From positions 62,001 through 126,000 of the forward strand of contig NZ_JAVBHX010000006.1 of assembly GCF_030732065.1 (NCBI RefSeq): a stretch of 64,000 nucleotides of DNA, in the 5' to 3' direction. The notes beneath the pieces were generated by a model, which saw nothing but the letters and a program-made list of their open reading frames with translations, had not been told where the DNA came from and ran no database searches. Positions 37,553 through 48,167 of this stretch are shown here, piece by piece (the stretch's first letter is position 1; each line of letters begins with the position of its first letter). Origin of the DNA: Oceanimonas aquatica (GTDB lineage: Bacteria; Pseudomonadota; Gammaproteobacteria; Enterobacterales; Aeromonadaceae). Made by a program: the position numbers and the translations under genes.

Positions 37553-38152
37553 ATGCAGCTATGGTCCGAGCCCGAGTGGCTCACGCTCAACCAGGGCCGC
37601 CTGTTGTGGTGGCCCGGAGCCTTTGCCGCCGAGGCCGACGCCTGGCAGGCCGAGCTTGAGCACGCCATTCCCTGGCAACAGCACCGGCTGATGATGTTTG
37701 GCCGGGAACTCAACGAGCCCCGGCTGTCCTGCTGGATGGGCGACTGGGCATATCGTTATTCGGGCCGGGAGCGGGTGCCGGTATCCTGGCACCCACTGGT
37801 GAAAGCCATGGCCGGAAGGCTTGAGACCATCTGCGGTCAGCCTTTTGACGGTGTGCTGCTTAATTTATACCGCAACGGCCACGACAGCATGGGCTGGCAT
37901 GCCGACGACGAGCCGGAACTGGGCTCCAACCCCATGATTGCCTCGGTCAGCCTGGGCGAGCGCCGGCGCTTTTTGCTGCGCCACGCCGGTGGCGAGCAGC
38001 GGGAGCTGTGGCTGGAGCACGGCAGCCTGCTGGTGATGGCCGGTGAAATGCAGCATCATTGGCGCCACGCCCTGCCCAGAATGGCCCGGGCCGGGGGCCC
38101 ACGAATCAACCTGACCTTTCGAAGGCTTGCCCGACCAAATGAAAGTGGGTAA
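37553..38152 (+). CDS. alkB: AlkB-family 2-oxoglutarate/Fe(II) dioxygenase (ALKBH2-like)
   Basis: AlkB-type enzymes repair alkylated bases by oxidative demethylation. The 199-residue protein has NLYRNGHDSMGWHADDEPELG with the HxD iron ligands, the third His in MQHHWRHALPR, and RINLTFR with the 2-oxoglutarate-binding Arg. SVSLGERRRFLLRH is typical of the ALKBH2-like branch. It diverges from rlmG across 61 bases and is followed by bolA. No Ada box is visible. Whether it repairs DNA or RNA is not known. Confidence 0.9.
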   Translation: MQLWSEPEWLTLNQGRLLWWPGAFAAEADAWQAELEHAIPWQQHRLMMFGRELNEPRLSCWMGDWAYRYSGRERVPVSWHPLVKAMAGRLETICGQPFDGVLLNLYRNGHDSMGWHADDEPELGSNPMIASVSLGERRRFLLRHAGGEQRELWLEHGSLLVMAGEMQHHWRHALPRMARAGGPRINLTFRRLARPNESG

Positions 38153-38196
38153 GGCTTGCGCCTGTCATCTGTCCTGTTAATCGCGAGGAGAACGCC

Positions 38197-38514
38197 ATGT
38201 CGATGCAAAGCACCATAGAGCACAAGGTAACGGAGGCGCTGTCGCCCGAGCACCTGGAGGTGGTGAACGAAAGCTATATGCACAGAGTCGAGCCCGGCTC
38301 GGAGACCCATTTCAAGCTGGTGGTGGTGAGTGCGGCCTTTGAAGGCCAGCGGCTGCTGGCCCGCCACCGCACCCTGAATACCCTGCTGGCCGACGAGCTC
38401 GCCGGCGGCGTGCACGCCCTGGCACTGCACACCCTGACCCCGGCCGAATGGCAACAGCGGGGAGGGGTGCCGGACAGCCCCAATTGCATGGGCAAGGGGG
38501 GCGTATCGGCCTGA
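38197..38514 (+). CDS. bolA: BolA family protein
   Basis: The 105-residue protein has the BolA fold signature VVNESYMHRVEPGSETHFKL and the helix-turn-helix-like RHRTLNTLLADELAGGVHAL, ending LHTLTPAEW. BolA proteins partner monothiol glutaredoxins in iron-sulfur handling and influence cell shape in stationary phase. GAGGAG lies eight bases before the ATG. It stands 44 bases after alkB and may be cotranscribed with it. Confidence 0.92.
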   Translation: MSMQSTIEHKVTEALSPEHLEVVNESYMHRVEPGSETHFKLVVVSAAFEGQRLLARHRTLNTLLADELAGGVHALALHTLTPAEWQQRGGVPDSPNCMGKGGVSA

Positions 38515-38879
38515 GCCGACTGTTATTTGTGGTTAGCGAAATTGTTATGGACCCGGTTGGCGTGGAAACCGCTTCCATTCCGGAGCCGCTTGCGACCAAA
38601 GCATGATTCCGCCTTGAAAATCATGGCCTTATTTTTGCTTGGTGAATTATCGAACAAGCCGATTTTGCTGACCATGGCGGTAATTTTTAGCAAATGCCAT
38701 GGCAGCCGTTGTCGTAAAAGTGCTAGAATTACGCGCCTTTTAAATCGGGCTGGATGTTACCGGAGTGTAGTCGTGCTGTTGTCAGGGCGATGCGAACATG
38801 CCGGTAGCGACTCATCAGCATGTTGTCATGTTCTGCATGGCAAGTACCTGTCTTCCCCTAACAAGTAGTGCAAGTGAGT
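38515..38879. other. 365-bp intergenic region upstream of the nqr operon
   Basis: It holds the likely nqr promoter near 38721-38729 and an untranslated leader of about 145 bases. The first 200 bases are AT-richer and contain no recognisable gene. I see no clear known riboswitch. Confidence 0.6.
38721..38729 (+). promoter_or_regulatory. Extended -10 promoter of the nqr operon
   Basis: TGCTAGAAT matches an extended -10 element, identical to the one before ribE. No good -35 hexamer is present at 17 bp. Transcription would start around 38736, leaving a long leader before nqrA. Confidence 0.5.
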
Positions 38880-40223
38880 ATGATTACAATTAAAAAAGGA
38901 CTGGACCTCCCAATTGCCGGGGCACCAGAGCAAGTAATCTACGATGGTCCCTCCATCAAGCGCGTTGCTACGCTGGGTGAGGAGTATGTGGGTATGCGCC
39001 CTACCATGCACGTCAAGGTAGAGGATCGCGTCAAGAAGGGTCAGGTTATCTTCGTCGACAAGAAGAATCCTGGCGTCAAGTTCACAGCTCCCGCCGCCGG
39101 TACAGTGGTTGAAATCAACCGTGGCGCCAAACGTGTTTTGCAATCCGTTGTTATTGCCGTTGATGACAGCGAAGAGCAGATTACTTTCAAAAGCTATAGC
39201 TCTGCCGAACTGGCCAAACTGGAACGTGAAACCGTACAGGAGCAGCTGGTTGAATCCGGCATGTGGACTGCCCTGCGCACCCGCCCTTACAGCAAGGTGC
39301 CGGCGCTGGACTCCACCCCGCGCTCCATCTTCGTGACCGCCATGGACACCAACCCGCTCAGCGTCAATGCCGAGCTGGTGATCAAGGAAAACGCCCAGGC
39401 GTTTACCGATGGCCTACAGGTGCTGAGCCGCCTGACCGATGGCCAGGTGCACGTGTGCAAGGGCGAAGGCAGCCTGCCTCAGGCCTCTGCCGGTAACGTC
39501 AAGGAACATGTGTTCGGTGGCGTACACCCGGCCGGCCTGCCCGGTACCCACATTCACTTTATCGATCCCATCGTGCCCGGCAAGGTAGTCTGGAACATCA
39601 ACTACCAGGACGTGATCGCCTTCGGCAAGCTGTTCACCACCGGTGAACTCTGCACCGATCGCGTGGTGGCCCTGGCTGGCCCCGTGGTGAACAAGCCCCG
39701 TCTGCTGCGTACCCGCATCGGCGCGTCTCTCGACGAGCTGACCGCCGGCGAACTGCAGGACGGCGAAAACCGCGTCATTTCCGGCTCCGTGCTGTCCGGT
39801 AACACCGCCGATGGTCCTCACGCCTACCTGGGTCGCTACCACCTGCAGGTCTCCGTACTGAAGGAAGGCCGCGAGAAGGAATTCATGGGCTGGCTGGCCC
39901 CGGGTTCCAACAAGTTCTCGGTTACCCGCGCCTACCTGGGCCACCTGGCCAAGGGCAAGCTGTTCGATCTGACCACCACCACCAACGGCTCTGCCCGTGC
40001 CATGGTGCCGATCGGCAACTACGAGCGCATTATGCCGCTGGACATTCTGCCGACCCTGCTGCTGCGTGATCTGCTGTCTGGCGACACCGATAGCGCCCAG
40101 AACCTGGGCTGCCTGGAGCTGGATGAAGAAGATCTGGCACTGTGCACCTATGTGTGCCCGGGCAAGTACGATTACGGCCAGGTGCTGCGTCAGTGCCTGA
40201 CCAAGATTGAGCTAGAGGGCTAA
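38880..40223 (+). CDS. nqrA: Na+-translocating NADH:quinone reductase subunit A
   Basis: NqrA is the peripheral quinone-side subunit of the respiratory sodium pump. The 447-residue protein begins [16 protein letters not shown] as in Vibrio. It carries [20 protein letters not shown] and [18 protein letters not shown] (barrel-sandwich domain) and ends with the [13 protein letters not shown] Cys region. A GTG at 38868 would add four residues (MQVS); ATG 38880 fits the family. It is first of the operon nqrABCDEF-apbE-nqrM. The codons here are biased towards highly expressed ones. Confidence 0.97.
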   Translation: MITIKKGLDLPIAGAPEQVIYDGPSIKRVATLGEEYVGMRPTMHVKVEDRVKKGQVIFVDKKNPGVKFTAPAAGTVVEINRGAKRVLQSVVIAVDDSEEQITFKSYSSAELAKLERETVQEQLVESGMWTALRTRPYSKVPALDSTPRSIFVTAMDTNPLSVNAELVIKENAQAFTDGLQVLSRLTDGQVHVCKGEGSLPQASAGNVKEHVFGGVHPAGLPGTHIHFIDPIVPGKVVWNINYQDVIAFGKLFTTGELCTDRVVALAGPVVNKPRLLRTRIGASLDELTAGELQDGENRVISGSVLSGNTADGPHAYLGRYHLQVSVLKEGREKEFMGWLAPGSNKFSVTRAYLGHLAKGKLFDLTTTTNGSARAMVPIGNYERIMPLDILPTLLLRDLLSGDTDSAQNLGCLELDEEDLALCTYVCPGKYDYGQVLRQCLTKIELEG

Positions 40224-40228
40224 GAGAA

Positions 40229-41467
40229 ATGAGTTTGAAGCACACTCTGGAAAAAATGGAACACCATTTCGAACCGGGTGGTAAATACGAGAAGTTTTAC
40301 GCCCTGTACGAAGCGGTGGCCACCGTGCTCTATACCCCGGGCATGGTAACCAACAAATCCTCCCATGTTCGCGACAGCATCGATCTGAAGCGCATCATGA
40401 TCATGGTGTGGATGGCGACCTTCCCCGCCATGTTCTTCGGCATGTACAACGCCGGTGGTCAGGCCATTGCGGCCCTCACCAGCATGTACAGCCCGGCCGA
40501 TCTGGCCGGCGTGATCGACGGCAACTGGCGTTACGGCCTGGCCGACAGCCTGGGGGCAACCCTGGGTGACGGTGCCGGCTGGGGCAGCAAAATGCTGCTG
40601 GGTGCCACCTACTTCCTGCCCATCTACCTGACCGTGTTCATCGTCGGTGGTTTCTGGGAAGTGCTGTTCGCCTCCGTGCGCAAGCACGAAGTGAACGAAG
40701 GCTTCTTCGTGACCTCCGTGCTGTTCGCCCTGATCGTGCCCGCCACCCTGCCGCTGTGGCAGGCGGCCCTGGGCATCACCTTTGGTGTGGTCATGGCCAA
40801 GGAAATCTTTGGCGGTACCGGCAAGAACTTCCTCAACCCGGCACTGGCGGGTCGTGCGTTCCTGTTCTTTGCCTACCCGGCCGAGATCTCCGGTGACACC
40901 GTCTGGACCGCCGTTGACGGCTTCTCCGGCGCCACCGCCCTGGGTCAGTGGGCCGCCGGCGGCCAGGCTGCCCTGATGGACGCCAACACCGGCGCCGCCA
41001 TCAGCTGGATGGATGCCTTTATCGGCAACATTCAGGGTTCCATCGGTGAAGTGTCTACCCTGGCCATCCTGATTGGTGGTCTGTTCATCATCTACATGGG
41101 TATTGCCTCCTGGCGTATCGTGGGTGGCGTGATGCTCGGCATGGTGGCAACCGCGATGCTGTTCAACATGATCGGCTCCGACACCAACGCCATGTTCTCC
41201 ATGCCCTGGTACTGGCACCTGGTGCTGGGTGGCTTCGCCTTCGGCATGATGTTCATGGCGACCGACCCGGTATCCGCGTCCTTTACCAACAAGGGCAAGT
41301 GGTGGTACGGCGCGCTGATCGGCGTCATGGTGGTGCTGATCCGTGTGGTCAACCCGGCCTTCCCCGAAGGCATGATGCTGGCCATTCTGTTCGCCAACCT
41401 GTTCGCTCCCCTGTTCGATCACTTCGTGGTTCAGGCAAACATCAAACGGAGGCTGGCCCGTGGCTAA
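40229..41467 (+). CDS. nqrB: Na+-translocating NADH:quinone reductase subunit B
   Basis: This 412-residue membrane subunit has about ten helices and carries a covalently bound FMN, attached to the Thr of [10 protein letters not shown] (the flavinylation motif). It also contributes to riboflavin and quinone binding and to the Na+ path. [22 protein letters not shown] is the characteristic last part. RBS-like AAGAGA lies close to the ATG. The downstream nqrC start overlaps its stop by eight bases. Confidence 0.97.
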   Translation: MSLKHTLEKMEHHFEPGGKYEKFYALYEAVATVLYTPGMVTNKSSHVRDSIDLKRIMIMVWMATFPAMFFGMYNAGGQAIAALTSMYSPADLAGVIDGNWRYGLADSLGATLGDGAGWGSKMLLGATYFLPIYLTVFIVGGFWEVLFASVRKHEVNEGFFVTSVLFALIVPATLPLWQAALGITFGVVMAKEIFGGTGKNFLNPALAGRAFLFFAYPAEISGDTVWTAVDGFSGATALGQWAAGGQAALMDANTGAAISWMDAFIGNIQGSIGEVSTLAILIGGLFIIYMGIASWRIVGGVMLGMVATAMLFNMIGSDTNAMFSMPWYWHLVLGGFAFGMMFMATDPVSASFTNKGKWWYGALIGVMVVLIRVVNPAFPEGMMLAILFANLFAPLFDHFVVQANIKRRLARG

Positions 41468-42230
41468 GAAAGAAACTATCGGCAGAACCTTTGCCGTTGT
41501 CGGCAGCCTCTGCCTGGTCTGCTCCATCATCGTATCCGGCGCCGCCGTGATACTGAAGCCGACTCAACAGCGCAACCAGGCGCTGGACGTGCAGACCAAC
41601 ATCGTGGATGTGGCCGGTCTGGGCCGCCAGGACGTGGCAGAAAACTACGAGCGTTTCATCGACGCCCGTCTGCTCGATCTGAGCACCGGTGAGCTCACCG
41701 ACCAGGCCGCTGCCGGCTACAACCAGCGTAATGCCTCCAAGGATCCCGCCACCAGCATCAAGCTGAGCCCGGAAGAAGATCCCGCCGGCATTCGCCGCCG
41801 TGCCAACCTGGCCCCGGTTTACCTGGCCAAGGATGAGAACGGCGAGCTGGACAGCATCATTCTGCCGGTACACGGTCAGGGCCTGTGGTCCACCATGTAC
41901 GCCTTCGTGGCGGTTGAGCCCGATGGCAACACCATCAAGGGCATCACCTATTACGAGCAGGGTGAAACTCCCGGACTCGGCGGTGAAGTGGAAAACCCGG
42001 CTTGGCGCGCCCAGTTCGTTGGCAAGAAGCTGTTTGATGAAAACGGCGAGCCTGCGCTGCGTATCGTCAAGGGCGGTGCTCCCGAAGGCGCGCCTTCCAG
42101 CGTAGACGGCCTGTCCGGTGCAACCCTGACCTCCGACGGTGTGCAAAAAACCTTTGAATTCTGGCTCGGTGAGAAAGGCTTCGGTCCTTTCCTGGCCAAG
42201 GTTCGTGAAGGAGAACTGAACAATGGCTGA
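41460..42230 (+). CDS. nqrC: Na+-translocating NADH:quinone reductase subunit C
   Basis: The 256-residue protein has one N-terminal membrane helix ([20 protein letters not shown]) and a periplasmic FMN-binding domain with the covalent FMN site [14 protein letters not shown], modified by Apb[14 protein letters not shown] and [14 protein letters not shown] are family marks. The GTG start overlaps nqrB; the end overlaps nqrD by eight bases, indicating tight translational coupling. Confidence 0.97.
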   Translation: MAKKETIGRTFAVVGSLCLVCSIIVSGAAVILKPTQQRNQALDVQTNIVDVAGLGRQDVAENYERFIDARLLDLSTGELTDQAAAGYNQRNASKDPATSIKLSPEEDPAGIRRRANLAPVYLAKDENGELDSIILPVHGQGLWSTMYAFVAVEPDGNTIKGITYYEQGETPGLGGEVENPAWRAQFVGKKLFDENGEPALRIVKGGAPEGAPSSVDGLSGATLTSDGVQKTFEFWLGEKGFGPFLAKVREGELNNG

Positions 42231-42855
42231 TAAAGCTGAAATGAAAAAGGTTCTGTTCGGTCCCATCATCGGCAACAACCCCATCGCCCTTCAGGTGCTG
42301 GGTATCTGTTCTGCCCTGGCGGTGACCTCGCAGATGCAGACGGCATTCGTTATGTCGCTGGCGGTAATTGCGGTAACAGCGTTCTCCAACCTGTTTATCT
42401 CGCTGATTCGCAACCAGATCCCCAACTCGGTACGGATTATTGCCCAGATGGCGATCATCGCTTCTCTGGTAATTGTGGTGGACCAGATCCTCAAGGCCTA
42501 TGCCTATGACATCTCCAAGCAGCTGTCGGTATTCGTGGGTCTGATCATCACCAACTGTATCGTTATGGGTCGCGCAGAAGCCTACGCCATGAAGAGCCCG
42601 CCCATGATGTCGTTCCTCGACGGCATCGGTAACGGTCTGGGCTACGGCCTGATCCTGCTGGTGGTGGCCACCATTCGTGAGCTGTTCGGCTCCGGTACCT
42701 GGTTCGGTATCGAAATCCTGCCGCTGATCAAAAACGGTGGCTGGTATCAGGCCAACGGTCTGCTGCTGCTGCCGCCGAGCGCCTTCTTTATCATCGGTGG
42801 TTTTATCTGGGTACTGCGTACCTTCCGCCCCGAGCAGGTGGAGGCCAAGGAGTAA
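42223..42855 (+). CDS. nqrD: Na+-translocating NADH:quinone reductase subunit D
   Basis: This 210-residue, six-helix subunit forms with NqrE an inverted-symmetry pair that holds an intramembrane iron centre. [20 protein letters not shown] and [17 protein letters not shown] (conserved Cys) match the RnfE/NqrD family. GAAGGAG lies nine bases before the ATG. Confidence 0.97.
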   Translation: MADKAEMKKVLFGPIIGNNPIALQVLGICSALAVTSQMQTAFVMSLAVIAVTAFSNLFISLIRNQIPNSVRIIAQMAIIASLVIVVDQILKAYAYDISKQLSVFVGLIITNCIVMGRAEAYAMKSPPMMSFLDGIGNGLGYGLILLVVATIRELFGSGTWFGIEILPLIKNGGWYQANGLLLLPPSAFFIIGGFIWVLRTFRPEQVEAKE

Positions 42856-42858
42856 AAG

Positions 42859-43455
42859 ATGGAACATTATCTGAGTCTGTTTGTTCGTTCAGTGTTCATC
42901 GAGAACCTGGCGCTGGCCTTCTTCCTGGGCATGTGTACCTTCCTGGCGGTGTCCAAGAAGGTAAAGACCTCCTTTGGTCTGGGTGTGGCGGTTATCGTGG
43001 TACTGACCATTTCGGTACCGGTTAACAACCTCATCTACAACTTCATTCTGAAAGACGGCGCCATGGTCGAAGGCGTGGATCTGAGCTTCCTGAACTTCAT
43101 TACCTTTATCGGGGTAATTGCGGCACTGGTGCAGATCCTGGAAATGACCCTGGACAAGTTCTTCCCGGCGCTCTACAACGCCCTGGGCATCTTCCTGCCG
43201 CTGATCACCGTTAACTGCGCCATCTTTGGTGGTGTGTCGTTCATGGTGCAGCGGGACTACAACTTCGGCGAGTCCATCGTCTATGGTTTTGGTTCCGGTG
43301 TGGGCTGGATGCTGGCCATCGTACTGCTGGCCGGTTTGCGTGAGAAGATGAAGTATGCGGATGTGCCCGATGGTCTGCGCGGCCTGGGTATTACCTTTAT
43401 TTCCGCCGGCCTGATGGCCCTCGGCTTCATGTCTTTCTCTGGCATTTCTCTGTAA
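42859..43455 (+). CDS. nqrE: Na+-translocating NADH:quinone reductase subunit E
   Basis: This 198-residue, six-helix partner of NqrD has [20 protein letters not shown] (conserved Cys26 region in the first helix) and [17 protein letters not shown] with the second conserved Cys. It is an RnfA homologue. AAGGAG lies nine to ten bases before the ATG and overlaps the end of nqrD. Confidence 0.97.
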   Translation: MEHYLSLFVRSVFIENLALAFFLGMCTFLAVSKKVKTSFGLGVAVIVVLTISVPVNNLIYNFILKDGAMVEGVDLSFLNFITFIGVIAALVQILEMTLDKFFPALYNALGIFLPLITVNCAIFGGVSFMVQRDYNFGESIVYGFGSGVGWMLAIVLLAGLREKMKYADVPDGLRGLGITFISAGLMALGFMSFSGISL

Positions 43456-43481
43456 ACCCAGTGACGGAAAAGGAATAAACG

Positions 43482-44705
43482 ATGGAAATCATTCTAGGCG
43501 TGGTCATGTTCACCGTGATCGTGCTGGCCCTGGTAAGCATTATTCTGTTTGCCAAGTCCAAGCTCGTCGCGGAAGGGGATGTGACTATCAGCATCAATGA
43601 CGATCCCGACAAGGCGATCACTTCCGGTGCCGGTGTCAAGCTGCTGGGCGCCCTGGCGGCCAACGGTATCTTCGTATCTTCTGCCTGTGGTGGCGGTGGC
43701 TCCTGTGGCCAGTGCCGTGTACGGGTACTGGACGGTGGCGGTGAAATTCTGCCCACCGAGCTGGATCACATCTCCAAGCGCGAAGCCCGCGAAGGCGAAC
43801 GTCTGTCCTGTCAGGTGAACGTCAAGCAGGACATGAAGATCGAGCTGCCGGAAGAAGTGTTCGGTATCAAGAAGTGGGATTGTGAAGTTATCTCCAACGA
43901 TAACAAGGCCACCTTCATCAAGGAACTCAAGCTGAAGATCCCCAACGGCGAAAGCGTGCCTTTCCGTGCCGGTGGTTATATTCAGATTGAGGCGCCGCCT
44001 CATCACGTCAAGTACAAGGACTTCGACGTACCCGAGGAATACCGCGAAGACTGGGACAAGTTCAAGATCTTCGATCTGGAGTCCAAGGTAGACGAAGAAA
44101 CCATTCGCGCCTACTCCATGGCCAACTACCCGGAAGAAGAAGGCATCATCATGCTGAACGTGCGGATCGCAACGCCGCCGCCCAGCAACTGGACTGCCCC
44201 TCCCGGCAAGATGTCTTCCTACATCTGGTCCCTGAAGCCGGGTGACAAGGCCACCATCTCCGGTCCCTTCGGTGAGTTCTTTGCCAAGGAAACCGAGGCC
44301 GAAATGGTGTTCATTGGTGGTGGTGCCGGTATGGCCCCGATGCGTTCGCACATCTTTGACCAGCTCAAGCGCCTGAACTCCAAGCGCAAGATCAGCTTCT
44401 GGTACGGTGCCCGTTCCAAGCGCGAAATGTTCTACGTGGAAGATTTCGACGGTCTGCAGGAGCAGTGTGACAACTTCCAGTGGCATGTGGCCCTGAGCGA
44501 TCCTCAGCCCGATGACAACTGGGACGGTTACACCGGCTTCATTCACAACGTACTGTATGAAAACTACCTGCGCGATCACGAAGCGCCGGAAGATTGTGAG
44601 TACTACATGTGTGGACCGCCCGTGATGAACGCCGCCGTTATCAACATGCTCAAGAACCTGGGCGTGGAAGATGACAACATCCTGCTGGATGACTTTGGTG
44701 GTTAA
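43482..44705 (+). CDS. nqrF: Na+-translocating NADH:quinone reductase subunit F
   Basis: NqrF is the electron entry subunit. It takes electrons from NADH through FAD to a 2Fe-2S centre. The 407-residue protein has one N-terminal helix, a ferredoxin domain with [14 protein letters not shown] and a later Cys in RLSCQV, an FAD-binding part ([11 protein letters not shown]) and the NADH part [17 protein letters not shown] and [16 protein letters not shown]. It ends with the conserved DDFGG. Confidence 0.97.
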   Translation: MEIILGVVMFTVIVLALVSIILFAKSKLVAEGDVTISINDDPDKAITSGAGVKLLGALAANGIFVSSACGGGGSCGQCRVRVLDGGGEILPTELDHISKREAREGERLSCQVNVKQDMKIELPEEVFGIKKWDCEVISNDNKATFIKELKLKIPNGESVPFRAGGYIQIEAPPHHVKYKDFDVPEEYREDWDKFKIFDLESKVDEETIRAYSMANYPEEEGIIMLNVRIATPPPSNWTAPPGKMSSYIWSLKPGDKATISGPFGEFFAKETEAEMVFIGGGAGMAPMRSHIFDQLKRLNSKRKISFWYGARSKREMFYVEDFDGLQEQCDNFQWHVALSDPQPDDNWDGYTGFIHNVLYENYLRDHEAPEDCEYYMCGPPVMNAAVINMLKNLGVEDDNILLDDFGG

Positions 44706-44711
44706 TCACTG

Positions 44712-45746
44712 ATGATCAATCGCGTAATCAACTGGCTGGCCCCATTGGGGCTGGCCTTTTTATTGGCGGCCTGCCAGCCAACCAGCGAACCCCGCCCGCA
44801 GCTGCATCTTACCGGCAACACCATGGGTACCTACTACTCCATCAAGATAGTGGGCGCCGATGACAGCCGGTCCGAGGCTCTGCAAGCGGAAATCGACCGG
44901 CGGCTGGAGCAGGTCAATGATCACATGTCCACCTACCGCGAGGATTCCGAGCTCAGCCGCTTTAACCGGCACGACGATGATACGCCGGTGGCGGTGTCGG
45001 CTGATACCGCCAAGGTGGTGACCGCCGCGCTGCAGCTGGGCCGGCTCACCGAGGGCGCCCTGGACGTAACGGTAGGGCCCCTGGTGAACCTGTGGGGGTT
45101 TGGCCCGGACGCCCGGCCCACCCACATTCCTAGCGACGAGCAGCTGGCCGAGGTCAAGGCCCGGACCGGGCTGGAACACCTCTCCGTGCACACCACGGCC
45201 GAAGGAGAGTTTCTGCAAAAGTCACTGCCCGGGCTCTATGTGGACTTGTCCTCCATTGCCAAGGGCTTTGGCGTGGATGCGGTATCGGAATACCTCAGTG
45301 AGCAGGGGCTCACCAACCATCTGGTGGAGATCGGGGGCGAGGTGAAAACCCGCGGCCTGAACGCTCACGGCCAGGACTGGCGCATCGCGGTGGAAAAACC
45401 CGGCCCGGGCACGGGCATGGTGCAGCAGGTGGTGGCGATTGCCGGCACCAGCGTGGCTACTTCCGGAGATTACCGTAATTACTATGAGCTGGACGGCAAG
45501 CGACTGTCCCACACCATGGATCCGGCTACCGGCAAGCCGATCACTCACCGGCTGGCATCGGTGACAGTGATTCACCCATCCTGTATGATCGCAGACGGCC
45601 TGGCTACGGCGCTGACGGTGATGGGAACGGAGCGGGCACTGGCGTTTGCCGAGCGGCGGGGGCTGGCGGTCTATCTGCTCACCAAGACGGATGACGGTTT
45701 CCGGGTGGATATGTCCAGCGCCTTTCAGAAGTATCTAAGAGGTTGA
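44712..45746 (+). CDS. apbE: FAD:protein FMN transferase (lipoprotein)
   Basis: ApbE attaches FMN covalently to NqrB and NqrC in the periplasm. The 344-residue protein has a lipoprotein signal (LLAAC, Cys21), then the GNTMGTYYSIKI start, NDHMSTYREDSELSRFN, LVEIGGEVKTRGLN and HTMDPATGKPI, all diagnostic. It follows nqrF after six bases, so the maturation factor is made with its targets. Confidence 0.96.
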   Translation: MINRVINWLAPLGLAFLLAACQPTSEPRPQLHLTGNTMGTYYSIKIVGADDSRSEALQAEIDRRLEQVNDHMSTYREDSELSRFNRHDDDTPVAVSADTAKVVTAALQLGRLTEGALDVTVGPLVNLWGFGPDARPTHIPSDEQLAEVKARTGLEHLSVHTTAEGEFLQKSLPGLYVDLSSIAKGFGVDAVSEYLSEQGLTNHLVEIGGEVKTRGLNAHGQDWRIAVEKPGPGTGMVQQVVAIAGTSVATSGDYRNYYELDGKRLSHTMDPATGKPITHRLASVTVIHPSCMIADGLATALTVMGTERALAFAERRGLAVYLLTKTDDGFRVDMSSAFQKYLRG

Positions 45747-45747
45747 T

Positions 45748-45972
45748 ATGCTGTATTTTCTGATTACCTTCGGAGTCTTTGCCCTGGTGATTGCGGCCAT
45801 GGCCATCGGCTACATTATTCAGCGCAAGACCATCTCCGGCTCCTGTGGAGGCCTGGGTGGCATTGGCGTGGAAAAAGCCTGTGACTGTCCCGATCCGTGC
45901 GACAACCGCAAGAAGAAAATGGCGAAAGAAGAAGCCCGCCGTAAAATGCTGGAAGAAAACCGCATTATCTGA
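45748..45972 (+). CDS. nqrM: Na+-NQR maturation protein NqrM
   Basis: The 74-residue protein (DUF539) has one membrane helix and a Cys-rich motif ISGSCGGLGGIGVEKACDCP ending in a charged tail. NqrM is required to assemble the iron centre between NqrD and NqrE in Vibrio. It starts one base after the apbE stop, with AAGAGG upstream. Confidence 0.94.
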   Translation: MLYFLITFGVFALVIAAMAIGYIIQRKTISGSCGGLGGIGVEKACDCPDPCDNRKKKMAKEEARRKMLEENRII

Positions 45973-45974
45973 TC

Positions 45975-46045
45975 GCCGGGGGGTGAGGAATAAGGTGTGA
46001 GGAGTTTACTTTCTCCTCATGTCCACCCCCTTGCCCCTTACTTTC
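45975..46045. repeat. GTGAGGA-type intergenic repeat
   Basis: A purine-rich arm (GGGGTGAGGAATAAGGTGTG) followed by AGGAGTTTACTTTCTCCT and a pyrimidine-rich arm forms an imperfect hairpin. A related arrangement (GTGTGAGGAGTGAGGGG) occurs at 62590-62656, so it is a second dispersed family in the window. Confidence 0.55.
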
Positions 46046-46182
46046 TCCTTCCTTGATCCAGGGCAAATCCACCGCAGCTTTTCCTGGCTATTCGTGCCCT
46101 TTACCCCCCTTTTGCTGTCATGTAACTGTGTTAATCTGATCCCTTCTTAAGACTCAATTGAATTGTGAAGGGAATCTCGTTC

Positions 46183-47811
46183 ATGAAGCTCGGTAATCTT
46201 TCCGTACGTGCCAAACTCTGGCTGCTGATCCTGGCCGCCGGTTTGCTGCTGACGACCCAGTCCGCCCTGTCAGTGCTGGATATGCGCGACTCGCTGCAAC
46301 AGGAACGCCGCCATCAGTTACACGCCCTGCTGGACAGCGCCGACGGCATGCTCACGTTGCAGCAGCAGCGGGTGGAGCGGGGTGAACTCAGCCAGCAGCA
46401 GGCACAGGAAACCGCCCGACAACTGCTGGAAAGCATGCGTTATGACGGTGACGAGTACTTTTTCGTGCTGGATGCCGATACCCGCATGCTGGCCCATGGC
46501 GGCAACCCCGATCTCAACGGTCGGGAGATGCGCTCGGTTAAAACCGAAGACGGTCAGCCGGTGTTTGTGGACATGGCGGCGCTGGTGGGCAGCAATACCG
46601 ATGTGGCGGAATTCAGCTACCTCTGGCCTCATGCGGGCAAGACCGAGCCTCAGCCCAAGATCACCCTGGCCAAGCCCTTCGAGCCCTGGGGCTGGGTGGT
46701 GGCGACCGGCGTGTACGTGGATGATCTGGACGCCGCCTTTCGCCATGATCTCATGCACATGGGCGGCCTGCTGCTGGGCGGCCTCTTGCTGCTGGTGGCG
46801 CTGGCCATTCCCCTCGGGCGCTCCATTACTCAGCCGCTGGATCGTATCAGCGAGATCATGAAGCAGGTGGCCGACGGCAATTTGCGTGTGCGTACCGGGC
46901 TCGACAGCCAGGACGAGCTGGGCAGGGTAGGGCGCCGCATCGACGACACCCTTGGTGTGTTTCAGGATCTGGTGCATCAGATAGCGGCGTCGGCGTCACA
47001 GGTGTCGGCCAGCGCCGAGGGGCTGGCCCGTCATGCCGAGGAAACCAGTACGGCGCTGGACACTCAGGCCCAGGAGGCGGAGCTGTTGTCGACCGCCATG
47101 AACCAGATGGCGGCCAGTGTGCGTGAAGTGGCGCGCAGTGCCAGTGAAACCGCCGAAGCCATTGAAAGCGCCGATCATGAAGCCGATGAGGGCAATCACG
47201 ACGTTGATGATACCGTGCATCGCATTCAGGCGCTGGCGCAGGAGCTGGAGCAGGCAGCCGAGGTGATCCTGGCCCTGGAAACCGACACGGTGCAGATCGG
47301 CAAGGTGCTGGAAGAAATTCAGGCCATTTCGGAGCAGACCAATTTGCTGGCGCTGAATGCCGCCATCGAGGCGGCGCGGGCGGGCGAGTCCGGCCGTGGC
47401 TTTGCCGTGGTGGCCGATGAAGTCCGCCATCTGGCGCAGCGTACCCAGGGCTCTACCGAAGAGATCCGCAGCATGAATGAACGGCTAAATTCGGTGGCAC
47501 GCAAGGCCGTGGAGGTGATGGGGCGTTCTCGTGAGCAAGCCGATGGCAGCGTGCAGACGGCCATGCATGCGGGCAAGGAGCTGGAGCGCATCGTCGAACA
47601 GATGTCCCGTATTCGCGACATGGGCGTGCAGGTGGCGGCCGCCGCCGAGCAGCAGAGCCAGGTGTCGGAAGAAATGAACAGCAACCTGATGCGTATCACC
47701 CAGGCCTCGGAAAGCACAGTGGTCACCGCCAGCTCGGTGGCCAGCAGCGGCGAAGAGCTGCAGCAGCTGGCCCACAGCCTGCGGGATCAGATCAACCGCT
47801 TCAGTACCTGA
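46183..47811 (+). CDS. Methyl-accepting chemotaxis protein, single Cache domain
   Basis: This 542-residue chemoreceptor has an N-terminal helix ([20 protein letters not shown]) and a periplasmic single Cache domain (about residues 38-190; [18 protein letters not shown] and [14 protein letters not shown]). A second helix is followed by HAMP ([14 protein letters not shown]) and a cytoplasmic signalling domain with the hairpin tip [20 protein letters not shown] and [15 protein letters not shown]. The ligand is unknown. An upstream GTG at 46165 is in frame; ATG 46183 fits better. No sigma-28 promoter is visible. Confidence 0.93.
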   Translation: MKLGNLSVRAKLWLLILAAGLLLTTQSALSVLDMRDSLQQERRHQLHALLDSADGMLTLQQQRVERGELSQQQAQETARQLLESMRYDGDEYFFVLDADTRMLAHGGNPDLNGREMRSVKTEDGQPVFVDMAALVGSNTDVAEFSYLWPHAGKTEPQPKITLAKPFEPWGWVVATGVYVDDLDAAFRHDLMHMGGLLLGGLLLLVALAIPLGRSITQPLDRISEIMKQVADGNLRVRTGLDSQDELGRVGRRIDDTLGVFQDLVHQIAASASQVSASAEGLARHAEETSTALDTQAQEAELLSTAMNQMAASVREVARSASETAEAIESADHEADEGNHDVDDTVHRIQALAQELEQAAEVILALETDTVQIGKVLEEIQAISEQTNLLALNAAIEAARAGESGRGFAVVADEVRHLAQRTQGSTEEIRSMNERLNSVARKAVEVMGRSREQADGSVQTAMHAGKELERIVEQMSRIRDMGVQVAAAAEQQSQVSEEMNSNLMRITQASESTVVTASSVASSGEELQQLAHSLRDQINRFST

Positions 47812-47823
47812 GGCGGCCGGCAA

Positions 47824-48045
47824 TTAACGCTGTCGGTAGGAAAAGCGAGCGCAGCGCTTTTGCCTGAACTCGGCTAGCCGTTGGTGATATTCCCGCCTCG
47901 TGGGGGCCAGGTTATCACCGGCGGCTATCTGTTTTTTCAGGTGCTGTATGCGATCCCAGGTCCATTGGCACTCGGCCGTGGGGTAGTTGCCCTGAGCCAG
48001 GGCGGCATGACTGGTGAACAGGACCATGCCGATGATGCGTTTCAT
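47824..48045 (-). CDS. Small secreted protein of unknown function
   Basis: The 73-residue product has a signal peptide (MKRIIGMVLFTSHAALA) and a short mature part rich in charged and aromatic residues, with two Cys (AECQWTW and KRCARF) that could form one disulfide. I recognise no family. GGAGAGAG lies a few bases before the ATG. It is transcribed against the chemoreceptor gene and diverges from dinB. Confidence 0.6.
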   Translation of the reverse strand: MKRIIGMVLFTSHAALAQGNYPTAECQWTWDRIQHLKKQIAAGDNLAPTRREYHQRLAEFRQKRCARFSYRQR

Positions 48046-48113
48046 GCGCTCTCTCCGATTGTTGTTGTGGTTGAGTCCGGTGCTCCCGGCCACAGTTTAG
48101 GTTAGTATTTCGC

Positions 48114-48133
48114 TACTGTTTATTTTTCCAGTG
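48114..48133 (+). promoter_or_regulatory. LexA (SOS) box upstream of dinB
   Basis: TACTGTTTATTTTTCCAGTG matches the LexA consensus TACTGTATATATATACAGTA, with the key CTGT-N8-CAG core and one change in the right half (CCAG for ACAG). dinB is a classical SOS gene. Confidence 0.75.
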
Positions 48134-48167
48134 CGTTGGAGCGGCTTTCGGCTCACTCTCTTGTGTT

